Made by a program: the position numbers and the translations under genes. Shown here in pieces: positions 43,401 through 52,805 of a DNA stretch of 64,000 bases (position 1 is its first letter; the number at the start of each line of letters is the position of its first letter). The DNA is from Biomphalaria glabrata (lineage: Eukaryota; Mollusca; Gastropoda; Planorbidae): contig NC_074728.1 in NCBI RefSeq assembly GCF_947242115.1, positions 1,054,001 through 1,118,000 of the forward strand. Reading direction: 5' to 3'. The notes under the pieces were generated by a model that saw nothing but the letters and a program-made list of their open reading frames with translations, ran no database searches and was not told where the DNA came from.

Positions 43401-46400
43401 ACACACAGATTAAAAAGGAATTCCAACTATCCCTTCAAAATAGATTTGCTGTGCTACAACTAGATGAGGCCAAACAAAGCGTCGATAAATCTTGGCAAAA
43501 TTTCAAAGAAATTATTACTGAAACAAACAATGAAGTACTAAGCCTTAACCCTAAGAAGAAAAAACAGTGGATTAGTGACGAGACATGGAAATTAATCGAA
43601 GAAAAGAAATGCGCTAAACAGGCAGTTAACCTAGCAAAAACAAGAAACCACAAGCAACAATCAAAACAAGACTACCAAGCAGTTTCACAGAAAGTCACCA
43701 AAATGCTTAGACAAGACAAACGATCATTTTACAATAATCTGGCAGAACAGGCAGAAGAAGCAGCAGGTAAAGGAGATATAAAACAACTATACAAAATCAC
43801 CAAACTTCTCAGTACCAAAAAGGCTAATTGCAATGTTCCAGTCCGAAACAAATACGGAAAACTACTTTCTTCAATAAATGAACAACTTGAAAGATGGAAA
43901 GAACATTTTCAAGAAGTGCTCAATAGACCTAAATCACGAAATCCACCAGATCTAAATGCAGGACCAACACTAGACATAAACATGGAAGAAATAACAAAAG
44001 AAGAAATAAGGAATGCACTCAAACAAATGAAGACAGGTAAAGCAGCTGGAATTGACAACATACCACCCGAAGTCCTAAAAGAAGGAGGAAGTGAAATAGT
44101 TGACCAAATGCACAAACTATTCAACAAAATTTGGTTAACAGAAACACCTCCGGGTGAGTGGAAAAAGGGCTTGCTAATTAAAATACCAAAGAGTGGAGAT
44201 CTATCACAATGTGAGAAATGGCGAGGCATCACTTTGCTGTCAGTACCAAGCAAGATTTTTAGCAGAATCCTACTAAACAGAATAAAGGGAGCATGTGATG
44301 AACACCTAAGGGAAGAACAGGCCGGATTCAGAAAAGGGAGATCTTGTGCTGACCAAATAGCTACACTCAGGATAATTGTAGAACAATGTGTCGAATGGCA
44401 ATCTCCTCTCTATGCAACTTTTGTTGACTTTGAAAAAGCTTTTGATAGTGTCGACAGAGAATCTATCTGGACTGTAATGAGACATTATGGGATCCCCAAT
44501 AAAATAATAACCATAATCAAGAACCTTTATGATGGTTTCACCTGCCAAGTAACCCACTGTGGCAAGCTGTCAGAGGAATTTCCAGTCACAACAGGAGTCA
44601 AACAGGGATGTCTTCTTTCACCACTCCTGTTCCTTCTAGTACTGGATTGGGTCACAAAAGAAGCCTACTCCAACGCAGGGAAAGGAATCCAATGGACTCT
44701 CACACAAAAGCTGGAAGATCTGGAATTCGCTGATGACATAGCCCTATTATCACACAGACTACAGGATATGCAAGAAAAGGTCACAGCTTTAAGCGAAGTA
44801 GGAAAAAGAGTAGGCCTCAAAATAAACCACCAAAAAACTAAAGTACTTAAAGTAAACAACAAAACAAAGTGGAGACATAGTATTGGATTCTCAGACAATA
44901 GACCAAGTAGAAAATTTTATATACCTTGGGAGTGTAGTCAGTATATCAGGTGGAACAGATGAAGACATTAAACGCCGTATAAATCTAGCACGTCAGACAT
45001 TTACACAGCTAAAACCAACCTGGAAATCTCCTTACATCTCAAACAAGACTAAACAAAGAATCTTTAATTCTAATGTCAAGGCTGTCCTACTGTATGGTTC
45101 TGAAACATGGAGAACAACTGAAGCCACAACAAAAAAAATACAGACCTTCATCAACAGATGCCTGAGAAATATCCTAAAAATACACTGGTATGACAAAGTA
45201 GAAAACACCAAACTGTGGGAAATGAGTGGACAGAAAAATATAGAAGTGCAGATCTTAGAGAGGAAGTGGAGATGGATTGGTCACACCCTTAGAAAAGATA
45301 CCAGCAACAGAGCTAGGCAGGCCATAGAGTGGAACCCCCAGGGAACAAGACGCAGAGGAAGACCAAAAAGAACATGGCGACGCAGTGTACTTGAAGAAGC
45401 AGAGAAGACCGGGAAGAGCTGGGACACCATCAAAAAGCTAGCAAGAGACCGTGGAGAGTGGCGTGTTTATGTCGAGGCCCTATGTTCCATGAGGAACTCA
45501 AAGGAATGATGATGATGATGATGAAAATGTTATTTAACTTTAGTTAGACCAATATTAGAATATGCCATCCTCTGTTTGGGATCCCTCAACTCAAGAAAAC
45601 ATAAAGAAACAAGATCAAATACAGAATAGAGCAGTGAGATTTATAACAAATGAATATTCCACTTTGATTAGAGTAACACCATTAGTAAAATCACTAAACT
45701 TAGAGACACTTCAGGACAGAAGAATAAAAAGAAAAACCCCACTAAACCATAACTTACACATAGAAAAACAAAGCCTAATGAATTACTCTGAAAGACACAA
45801 AGATAGAGGCACATTTCTTATTCCATATGCAAGAAGAAATTCATACAAGTGCTTCTTCTTCCCTAGTGCCATTAGAAAATGGAATGGGCTGCCTGATTCA
45901 GGAAAACCAACAACTTAGGAGAGTTTAAGTCATTGATTAACATGCATGACTAGATTAACACATGAAATGGGTAGGACGTAATTATCTTCTTTTTTGAAAT
46001 AACGTCTGTAATATATAAGATCAAATAATTTACACCAGTGTATCAAATGTGTACTTTTTCTATTCATCTGTACACTGTAAAGATATGTATGTCAGACTGA
46101 CTATTAGGGCTCCTGGGATTAAAATGTGGATTAACATTAAGATGATAATCACAATTTATTTAAAGTCAGCTCCTTGTTTAACATTTTGTTTTTACTGCTG
46201 TTCACTTTTCAGGCTCGAACAGGTCAAGGCCACAAGCAAGTGGCCAAAGAAGCAGAAGTAACTATTACAAGGAGTCCTCATGTTGACAATAAAGGCCACA
46301 ATAGTCCTCAGTCTAGCAGTAAGGGCTTCAAAAGTGAAACTAAGGGTCTTAACAACAGCTGTTTACCTGTATCAAAAGACAAAGGACAGCTAGAAAGCAG

Positions 46401-49400
46401 CTTTACTGATGCCACCGACAAAAAGCTCAATGGCAGAGATGGAGATCAGTGCATCCTATACACAGATCTACCTGCAGAACAAGTTGTCAAAAAGTTGGAT
46501 TATTCTCAGAGTTCTGATACAGGTACTTTGTCTTTGGAAATTTTTTTTACTTTTTTATATTTCACTCCAAGTACATCATGCAAGTTACTAATTCTAACTT
46601 GCTAGCAGATTATGAACTTAACTAACTATTTACTAACATTTCATGAGGTTAGGTAATTATCAACTAACAGATTGTGAACTTAAATATTTACTAACAGTTC
46701 ATGAGGCTTGGTCACAATCTACTAGGAAATTATTAAGTATATTAATGAGCATCTTATAAAAACTATATACAAATCAAGGGAGATAGATAACTCACATGTA
46801 TCAGGTTTTAATAGAACCACAAGCACATTTTGTCTATTTTCGTAAATTCTGACTCGAGTAATCCACTTAAAATAATACTGTTCTTATCACTTTTGAATGA
46901 TTTTATCACTAATAGGTTTTAATAAATGTCAACTAAGCATTACTACATAACACAGTTGTATTAGAATCTTTAAAATTTCATGATACATCCCTGTCATGTT
47001 TCAGTCTTTGATATCTCAGTATGTGACTAAATAGTTGAACTCTTCATTAGCAGTTTTAATTGGATTTGGATATGTAGGCACTTTCACAATTTTCAGCCTT
47101 CTTTCTTGCTTTCTTAGCAGCCAGTGCTTCTGTACCAAATTCTTCAGTTCTCTGTGAATATCTGTCATGACGTTTAATATCATTCCTTATAAGCTCAGAT
47201 ATTAATGTCATGCTTGACAATTCTTTTAGGCATAACTTAAACGGACAAAAGAGCCTGGCCAGAGAGTTATGCTCTTTTTTACTGCCAGGGTCATAGACTT
47301 TACATGAGTTCAATCACTTACATCATCAGTCATCCCAGACTTGTGCCACTGAAGATCAATGTTATTCTGTTAAATATGCGTAGGACATAATCATCTTCTT
47401 TTTGGAAGTAATGTCTTTATTTTATTGTATTTTATAAGATAAAATAAGTTCAATATTTCTTTTTGTTGTAGCTTTCTTTTAATAATTTGCTTAATATATT
47501 TTTATAGAAAGTATTCAGTCCAGTGGCAAGTTGAAGTCTAAGAGAGGTGTGGCCAAAGAAGTTATTGACTCCCCTGGCACTGCATCTCTTCACCGTGACC
47601 ATCCTAATAGTCCTAGAAGGTCAGCACTTCAAAGACCGCAGATGGATAAATCTACCAGCATATCTTATGCCCATGTTCCGAGGTAGGTAATGGAGATCAC
47701 CTGGTTCATGGAAACTATTTTATTGTCACATTAAATTATCGGATAATAGACGAAATCAACACTACTGACCAAAATATAGAGATTAATAGACTTCAAATAT
47801 CTTGAAACTGGCAATAACCTTTTATTTTTCTTATTTATTGTTAGTTTGGAGACTAATGTGTGCTTATGTATTACTTTAAAATCAAGTGCATGGATACACC
47901 AGAAAAAAAAAATCTATGATTTATAGTGTTGCACTCTTTAGGACTCATAACCTAGTGAAAAAGTTCATCATAAATTGTATGCAACAGTGATGTGAACTTT
48001 GACTTTAAGAATATCTTTACATAATTATGTAAAAGGAAGTATCAATAAAATAAAATTGACCGCTTAGTAAGTACAAGCTCTGGAAGCTTGTCGAATGCTT
48101 TCTTCAAAGATGCCGTCACTCCATAATGGGCTTATGCTGACAAGAATACCTCACAAATTACCATATTCCGCTGGAGGCAAGGGTGTTACAGCAGGAGATG
48201 GCCTCTGAAAGAGGTCACAGATGTTTATTTGAGACCCAAAGAAAAACCCTTGCTGAAGACTGGTTCAGACAATGAAAAGAAAACTTACCGGTAGATGTTA
48301 TTGTATCTGACCAAACATGCAGATTGCAAGTGGGGTTGCATTATCATTTGAAATAATGCATTATCCTTTTTCTTCAAAATATAAGACAATGCCTTATTAC
48401 AGTGATGCCCAAACTACAGCCCGCGGGCCATATCCGGCCCACGACATGGTTCCATCCGGCCCGCCGCAATGTCGGCTCTAAGTGTAGAAATCTACCTTCC
48501 ACACATATAAAAAATGTGAAAAAATGTATCTTTACCTACGTTTGGGCCCTCACTGTTTCACTGATGGATTATCATGATCTTTAACATTTGTGTGTTTATA
48601 AAATGGGACTCTGAATGTAGAATCTACCTGGATAAGTTAACAGATCTTTACTTTTTTTGTTGTTGAACATGATAATAAGCCAACATATTTATTTTATAAA
48701 GAAAGTGTGACTGTTTAATAAAACAACAACATAAAAAGGGCATTATAGAAATCAATAAGGTGGGATTCTTGGTTTGAGCCGCCAATAAAAGATTGTTAAA
48801 CTATGCCTAGATATTGGAGGATCCGTGGAAATATTTATCAAAAAGAGACCACAACATGAGCCGGTGTTGCTCACATTTAAGTAGAGAAATGGAGGTACTG
48901 TCTGGCGCGTAAATAACCTATTAATTAAGTATCAAATCCATAGGTTTCTACCAAAATAGTTTCAGAACAATTTCATTTCATTTGAATAACTTTTCGGTCA
49001 TGTGGCCCGCGAGATGAGTATTGGAAATTATAATGGCCCACAGGTCGAATTAGGTTGGGCATCACTGCCTTATTATATTTTCTAGCTTTGATAATTTGTA
49101 GAGAAATTTCCTCAAACCTTTCTTTTTTTGTCAATACCATTATGTATAGATAAAGCTTTTATTGTTTGTCTTGTTTAGATTAGTCCCAAGTCTTGAACTT
49201 GATGACAAACCAAACCACAGAACAGAAGCTCAAGTTGTCTCCTTATCAAGTCCAGGGTCAAGACCAGATACTGAGCGGTCAAGCAAGAAATTGTCCTCAG
49301 CAGTTGGGTTAGTTGTTGTTTTTTTCTTTAATTCTTTGGCCAGATCAGTCATGAAGTATTATATTAGGTCTGTGCAAATATCTCTGATAAAATATCTGGT

Positions 49401-51767
49401 TCATGAGAAAAAACAACAAATGCTTTAATGTAAAATTTGCATCTTGATACCGAAAAATCTAAGGACAATGGAAGTATTATATATCTTAGCTTATAAAATA
49501 CAGGCATTACTTCAGAAAAGATTATGATTATGTCCTATGCATTTCAATCTAGTCATGCATGTCAATCAATGACTTAAATCTGCTAAGTCTTTGGTTTTCC
49601 TGCCTGGTTCAGGCATCCCATTTCATGCTCTTGTAGCACTAGGGCAGAAGGAGTATTTCTATACATTTGTCCTAGCATATGGAACAAAAAATGTGCCTTT
49701 ATCTTAGTGTCTTTACTATTTTATAAAGGTTTAACAAACTATTTAATAAATGTCACATATTCCTTAAAACTGTATAGAAACTGCTGATGTCTAGAATACA
49801 AAGAATATAAAATAAATTCCAGTTACAATAAAATTTGCCCCTTAGATTCTTCATGCCTGGCAGCCATAGATTTGTAATCAATGTTTCATCAAATCCCCAA
49901 GCCTTTATGACAGTTAACATCTGAGATAAATGATATATATTTCTCCTCCACTAGAGAAGTGTAATCAAGTATTGATTGATATAATAAATACGATGGATCA
50001 GGTGTAAGCTATAGTGCTTACGTCAGTTCTCATATCACAGTCCATATATCAATTATTCAATAAATTGAAAAAGTGGTTGCATTAGGTCAAGCATGTTTAT
50101 TATTTTAAAAGAAGATCAATGCAGCAGGGTCAAAGATAGATCTAGATGTTCCAATACAAAGACCTTATTTATTTTCTTCTATTTACACACTAATCACTCT
50201 GCCAGTTCATGTAAAGTTGGGCGCATACCTTTTAATTCTGCACTTTGTCCTTTAATTAATATCTAAATATGTCATTATAAACTTTCCTTAATATCTATCT
50301 TTAACAATACTCAGGCCTGACAGACATGCAGTTTAAGGATTGAACCAATCTTATCCAAAATTAAATCTAGCCATGTAGTTAGGAAAGCGAAATGAAATTT
50401 ATTGGGAAACTTTTATCAAATATTGCTTCTTGCAGTAATAATATTTATTTTCCCATTACTATGTCTGTCTTATAAACTTGAGCACCCCTACCCTCCTTGT
50501 TTAAAGCTGGTAAGGCTAAAACTGAAATCAAGATTAATTCTGAGCTCTTAAAAAGTAACGAAAAGCTTTTCATGAGTTTATCTTGTTTCTTTAAAAGTAC
50601 TTTTTAGAAGTACATGCTGGAATATAGAAAGTAAGATTAAGTAACAAATTTGTTAATTTCAACTGTTGACTAAAAGTAGAGATTAGTGATAGTAAGAAAA
50701 CATCCATTGGATACATGTAATCAGAAGTGATGTAGGCCTACTGATGCACCAAACATTTATTAACATATCAACAGGGACACTTCAGTGGATAATAATCCAA
50801 TTCAGCATTATAAATCTGTGTAAATATATGAGTATCAGTAATTGTGTAATATTATAGTATTTGATTGTTTGGGCTGTTACTAGAAAGCTCTTTACTTCTT
50901 CATCCAGTCGACTTTTTTTTTTTTTTTTTTTTGTGATAGGCTCCCTTATCCAAGGCTATTACCTCCCTTTCCTCATAGCATCATTCATTAATAATCTAGG
51001 TCTCCATTAAATTCCATGCCCTTACTAACAATTTTTTATTGCAAACCATCTACTATATATTTTATCAAGATCCATTCTACTGGAAGTATTGAAGCTTCTA
51101 AGCAAATTGACAAGCAACTTGAGAAAGAATGGAGAGATATTAAAGAAATATCAATAATGATGCACATTAGTTTGGAGACTTTTCTGTTGATAGGTTTTTA
51201 CTGTTTTATTAATTTGTTCTCTTCTATTTCTTTTGTTTCTTTGTCAGTGACAAGACAATGTCTGTAGTAGAAATCATCAACACTTTGTCAGACAAGACTA
51301 CAAGAAACTCCAACAGTAAAAGGTCTGCCAGCAATAACTCTCTGCCCAGCAGCAACAAATCTGACATTGACAGTGACGGGAGCTGCCGTCTTCCGTCAAC
51401 TGATAGGGACCCTAATCTGAGCCTATTTATACTGAATAGAAACCTAACCGAGTCGAAAGCTCGAAGAAACTTGGTGTCGAAATATAATAAGCCAGCAGTG
51501 GATGACTACTGCTATAAACTGTCTCCAAGAGGTCATCGCTATGAACATGACCTACTTGTAGACCAAAAATTTCAACGTTCAGACGAGCATAGACACCTAA
51601 AGAAGAAACAAGACCAGCCTGACTTGGAGGATGAAATAGACAATGTGTTGGTTGCTATAGAAAACCTGGAAGGCAGTGAAGGAAGTGAGGGTCCAGAATG
51701 TGAACTCGAAGATGACCTCACCGACCTAGAAGAAAGTAGAATTCTTGAAGATGTCTTTTTCATATGA
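28407..51767 (+). CDS. KIAA1328: Hinderin (KIAA1328) orthologue, 12 coding exons
   Basis: Coding exons: 28407-28464, 31564-31724, 31958-32073, 32946-33061, 33489-33607, 34958-35039, 35657-36498, 37102-37209, 46213-46522, 47508-47682, 49179-49307, 51248-51767. All junctions are GT-AG, phases agree, total 912 codons with the stop (911 residues, against 577 in human). Key matches to human hinderin recalled from memory: VSLRDLCVEDKKRVATLIKE in exon 3, the coiled coil LEEERKHYEEQILKLVEQQE in exon 4, a second coiled coil in exon 8 (KQELLRQRSMLLEEQNRLK) and the C-terminus EESRILEDVFFI, where human ends ENQILEDIFFI. The 19-codon first exon (MAARWLSG...GVFWTSQG) mirrors the human FWSRDF/VPGI start. 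Exon 7 is large, low-complexity and poorly conserved. Human hinderin was named as an SMC3 interactor; cellular role is otherwise unclear. The ATG sits in aaATGG. AATAAA at 52351-52356 suggests a 3' UTR of about 0.6 kb. Confidence 0.93.
28498..28965. repeat. CTAG-rich cryptic simple sequence in hinderin intron 1
   Basis: Dozens of CTAG, TCTAGA and AGATCT words in degenerate order (tctagtctagtcactagtca, gatctagattctagatctag). No fixed period. Similar shorter patches occur near 20260, 40895 and 60330. Confidence 0.85.
28966..30345 (+). mobile_element. CR1-like LINE, 1.4-kb degraded 5'-truncated copy
   Basis: Starts within the RT region (a DGIPTRLLK-like match to DGIPARLLKELSNELAP of the full element) and runs to the 3' stem-loop (GTAGGATGTAATTATCTTC). 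Many stops and frameshifts make it clearly older than the copies at 13735, 14520 and 20683. It lies sense in intron 1 of hinderin. Confidence 0.85.
30347..30595 (+). mobile_element. SINE family B
   Basis: Full-length: GTGGTGGCTGAGTAATAAAG head, AAATCCTGGTCAAGACTGGG box B, CATCTGCCCTATTGACCACA end. In hinderin intron 1. Confidence 0.85.
30950..31470 (-). mobile_element. LINE C-terminal fragment (RNase H type)
   Basis: The minus strand reads an RNase H remnant (LVNINGKEAVLQWIPVH) followed by MRQHMFRKLKVGTSRACPCG and ILYQEAQTRLWP, the cysteine-rich tail of I-clade-like LINEs. Broken by frameshifts; antisense in hinderin intron 1. Confidence 0.7.
32074..32945. other. Hinderin intron 3, nothing else recognised
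   Basis: AT-rich intron sequence; no repeat matched within the window. Intron 4 (33062-33488) is similarly plain. Confidence 0.4.
33664..33930 (+). mobile_element. SINE family B
   Basis: Near-full copy in hinderin intron 5: TGCCAAGTGGTTAAGCACTT head, ACCAAGGGGTTCTCGGGTT region, GGGTACCTGACATTAGTTGG body. Downstream at 34290-34450 a frame with RDEWKDV-like residues may be another LINE tail. Confidence 0.8.
35088..35331 (-). mobile_element. SINE family B
   Basis: Minus-strand copy in hinderin intron 6 with box B CAGGGTTCGAATCCTGGG and the AAAGGCAGTTGGTCATTGTG block. Confidence 0.85.
36630..36985. mobile_element. Zinc-finger LINE 3' end and CR1-like 3' fragment
   Basis: 36630-36845 is a minus-strand 3' end of the zinc-finger LINE (ATAATCTTTATTATCCATAA, AATTTGTGCATTACAC, a TGATGGTAAAATCACAA finger remnant). 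36856-36985 is a plus-strand CR1-like piece (TTTTTACAAATCAAACAAGA ... ACATAATTTTCTTTTTTGAA) with an internal deletion. Both are in hinderin intron 7. Confidence 0.65.
37272..40800 (-). mobile_element. CR1/L2-like LINE, full coding copy with 2A peptide
   Basis: An antisense insertion in hinderin intron 8. The 3' end carries an (ATAAG)n tail (37272-37290 on the plus strand as TATCT repeats) preceded by a stem-loop at 37296-37327 (GACGT/ACGTC outer stem, CTTC/GAAG inner stem). The 5' limit is uncertain; sequence up to about 40800 precedes the ORF. No target duplication was seen, as is usual for this group. At least 14 truncated relatives in the window share its 3' end. Confidence 0.9.
37343..40762 (-). 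CDS. LINE polyprotein: 2A, PHD finger, endonuclease, reverse transcriptase
   Basis: One unbroken 1139-residue frame. Residues 1-17 (MKLLWLFILIITKCTLA) look like a signal peptide. Residues 81-95, LLILMAGDVESNPGP, fit the 2A ribosome-skipping consensus D-V/I-E-x-N-P-G-P. A PHD-type C4HC3 finger follows at about 101-155 (CNIC, CDTCDEWYHASC, WHCVPC). The APE-type endonuclease spans about 208-440 (FQSIRNK, GTETW, GDFNLP near 354, SDHE near 428) and the reverse transcriptase about 690-950 (DFSKAFD near 789, catalytic FADD near 876). It ends with the CR1-like tail VWDPSTQENIKKLEQTQNRA and AWNGLPELARK. The protein copies its own RNA into genomic nicks. 2A-type skipping would release a short N-terminal peptide from the replicase. 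All key catalytic residues are present, so the copy may be or recently was active. Confidence 0.92.
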   Translation of the reverse strand: MKLLWLFILIITKCTLAEHRTRSTFVNTKLKKETTVIINHHTLEQCNFKNNLTYTSITLKKITHHKWKFSIRHSRNKYLSLLILMAGDVESNPGPRSKDRCNICKKICTLKQKAIQCDTCDEWYHASCLHMNTPVYYALGNKDASWHCVPCGLPQFTSGLFDSFDADTSNPYNILNTIPNQTHQPLARSTPVKPKSTKINTTASLNKPTKEVIPKYLKTLVINFQSIRNKTADLEILLECEKPDIIAGTETWLHPEIYNAEIFNSNYEIFRKDRADNHGGVLLAIKNTLIAEEITLPNSKNVESTFCKINTTSTSLIIGSIYRPPNSSLEYMQELCNQITTLKETNKNAVFWIMGDFNLPDINWKTLTIDKHQNLKDINELFIETLHNLSLDQIIKKPTRLNNTLDLFLTNRPGLVVDYEIIPGLSDHEIIKIHSQIKAVANTKPKRKILLWNKCNLTQLHQAALNFQQTFLLEKDINQPVDDLWNFIKNHLKSIIENHIPTKYTSNKINKCWFNNRLKKLCKQKENLYRKFKETNAERVYKKYIKIKHLTQKVSRQLQSEYINNVISKDNNKNLWSYIKSKKMETTGVAPLKDEHNIIHNDNETKANILNKYFASAFSAPGDKDILLNLNQVDNIEDIVVQENGIQKLLANTKPNKASGPDGIPARLLKELSNELAPVFKILFQASLNQGRVPKDWKEANVTPLFKKGEKSDPGNYRPVSLTSITCKILEHIICSNIINHLDKHNVLTPYQHGFRKYRSCETQLIGLIDDFSKGLDNSEQIDAILLDFSKAFDKVHHHSLLKKLKYFGINGPLHQWIKDFLIGREQTVIINGSKSTPITVNSGVPQGTVLGPLLFLIYINDLPNCISSGTKVRLFADDCIIYRTIKTTQDTDILQRELDELQKWESNWSMSFHPEKCQLLRVTKKLKQINSTYLIHGKPVSQTKNAKYLGVIINEKLSWNPHIDETTKKSNKALGFIKRNFYKSNKNIKLKCYLTLVRPIIEYASSVWDPSTQENIKKLEQTQNRAVRFITNEYSHLTRVTPLVKSLNLESLQDRRLKSKVAIIHKTLNHNLQIQKQNLIKYSERHKDKGTFLVPYARTNLYKYSFFPSAIRAWNGLPELARKTSDLAEFKSLVNMHD
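40801..41980. other. Hinderin intron 8, unassigned
   Basis: AT-rich with a CTAG-rich patch at 40895-40935 and one TTAGGG word near 40840 that is not a telomere repeat. No other feature recognised. Confidence 0.4.
41985..42075 (-). repeat. Repeat G, short copy (encodes AARKARKKAE-like residues)
   Basis: About 100 bp similar to 47040-47150 on the same strand; the shared frame reads TEALAAKKARKKAENCE in the longer copy. Unknown family. Confidence 0.45.
42203..45523 (+). mobile_element. RTE-like LINE, full-length copy with target duplication
   Basis: Bounded by a direct repeat of the CR1 target: aaaatgttatttta (42189-42202) and aaaatgttatttaa (45524-45537), 12 bases exact, 13 of 14 overall. The 3' end is a short (GAT)n run (45508-45523), typical for RTE elements. 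The 5' end opens with CTGTCAC, which pairs with GTGACAG at 42234-42240. Sense orientation in hinderin intron 8. Confidence 0.9.
42254..45509 (+). pseudogene. RTE-like LINE endonuclease-reverse transcriptase ORF, one frameshift
   Basis: The frame is open from the 5' end of the element; 42254 is its first ATG, and the ATG in LKPMKKKHF just before the endonuclease is an alternative start. Endonuclease starts at NLGTWNVRTLLEPGR, with GDLNAKVG and SDHH. The reverse transcriptase has FVDFEKAFDSVDRE and FADDIALLSH. This frame stops at 44962; the next frame, 44883-45509, carries the rest (DQVENFIYLGSVVSISGG, RKWRWIGHTLRKD, GRPKRTWRRSVLEE), so one frameshift near 44870-44885 separates the RT core from the C-terminal domain. 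No RNase H. Otherwise the copy is intact, which points to a fairly recent insertion. Confidence 0.88.
47040..47330 (-). repeat. Repeat G, 85-codon open frame
   Basis: The minus-strand frame (47056-47313) contains LIRNDIKRHDRYSQRTEEFG and TEALAAKKARKKAENCE. It shares about 100 bp with 41985-42075. I do not recognise the family; it might be a mobile-element ORF or a fragment of a duplicated gene. In hinderin intron 9. Confidence 0.4.
47375..47455 (+). mobile_element. CR1-like LINE, extreme 3' end
   Basis: TAGGACATAATCATCTTC...GGAAGTAATGTC stem-loop region and a degenerate ATAAG tail; only about 80 bp. Confidence 0.7.
48070..48392 (+). mobile_element. Zinc-finger LINE tail fragment
   Basis: Plus-strand remnant of the RT C-terminus (KLVECFLQRCRHSIMG-like) and terminal finger region (ATGCAGATTGCAAGTGGGGT), like 19160-19520. 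Hinderin intron 10. Confidence 0.5.
48400..49067. mobile_element. hAT-type nonautonomous element (CAGTGATGCCCAAAC ends)
   Basis: Left end CAGTGATGCCCAAAC, right end GGTTGGGCATCACTG, flanked by perfect 8-bp duplications ccttatta (48392-48399 and 49068-49075). The 668-bp body has no transposase. A homologue without a clean left end is at 17341-18175. Sits in hinderin intron 10, ending about 110 bp before exon 11. Confidence 0.88.
49485..49740 (-). mobile_element. CR1-like LINE, 3' fragment
   Basis: Diverged minus-strand copy running from the ATAAG tail and stem-loop through the HDK/GTF-like codons. Hinderin intron 11. Confidence 0.8.
49741..51247. other. Rest of hinderin intron 11, nothing recognised
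   Basis: AT-rich; a poly-T run at 50914-50933. No further element matched within the window. Confidence 0.4.
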
Positions 51768-52525
51768 GATTTTCTCTAAGAAATGTAATGTTAAATACAA
51801 TTGTAATAATCATTTTATATACAACTGAGCATGCTGCTAATGGATTGAACTATTGAAAGCACAAAAAGACATAAACTGAACTAACATTATGTATATTTTT
51901 TTCAGCTTTTAACGAAACTACTAAGAAGAACAAAACATTATGATTGTAATCTAATCATTATCAGTTTGAAAACATGGATCAATGTTCTTGGGAGAAACAA
52001 ATATGTGATTAGTCTCAAAATTGATACGAGGAGGATGTGATACTTTCAAGCCGTGCACAGAGCAGGGTCATGGCGGCATTAAAGAAAAGTGGGGGACAAC
52101 CACTGCAAACATAATTACAGTAAGTGTAGCGATCTAGACGAGATCAGTTTCAAGTCATCACTGTTTTGACTACCTTAAACTCAGTTCTTGTGCACATGAG
52201 GAACCAACCCATTTGGAGCATAGACAAGAGATCTGTTACAAAGTTGTACTGGGAATTCTTATATATTTATTTTGTATATGATATGTTGATTGATATTTGT
52301 AAGATTAGAAAATTTAGGGCTATGAATGGTGTGCCCTTCTCTGAGCTTTTAATAAACTTAAATTTATTGTTTTGTTAATACATTTTTTGCCTTTTCTCTC
52401 AATTATAAGTTATTTTAAGTCCATATTTTATATTTCATAAACTTAAAAACAATTTGATGATTACTTATAATCTTTATAATTTTCTGTCTCACGGTCGTTT
52501 CCATTACTAACATTCAATATGATAA

Positions 52526-52805
52526 GTAGTAAAGTAAAGTTTCTCATTCTGACCTTGCGATCTATAGGGCTGATGATGTTAATCTGTTTCTGTGGCCAAC
52601 GGTTAATAAGCAGGGTGTCGTGGCCAGAACAACAACCAACACCCTTTACTTTCCCTAGCTAAAATCAGATGCCCATTAAACTTGGGTAGACCCAAGGGCG
52701 CCCTAAAAATCCTGCGATTCTAAATCCCAGTCTTCACCGGGATTTGAACACAGGACACCAAGTTGGGAAGCCAAGCGCTTAACCTCTCAGCCACCGCAAC
52801 ACCCG
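52526..52805 (-). mobile_element. SINE family B
   Basis: Minus-strand copy with GGTGGCTGAGAGGTTAAGCG head, TGTGTTCAAATCCCGGTGAA box B and GATCGCAAGGTCAGAATG end. Lies about 150 bp past the hinderin poly(A) signal. Confidence 0.85.

Larger units (their letters stand above)
42102..46022 (+). mobile_element. CR1-like LINE 3' copy split by an RTE insertion
   Basis: Left part 42102-42202 encodes IDEMIKKSSKTLGFIKRNFY; right part 45538-46022 resumes with LTLVRPILEYA-like codons and runs to the stem-loop (GTAGGACGTAATTATCTTC). The two halves were continuous before the 3.3-kb element at 42203-45523 landed. Confidence 0.9.
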
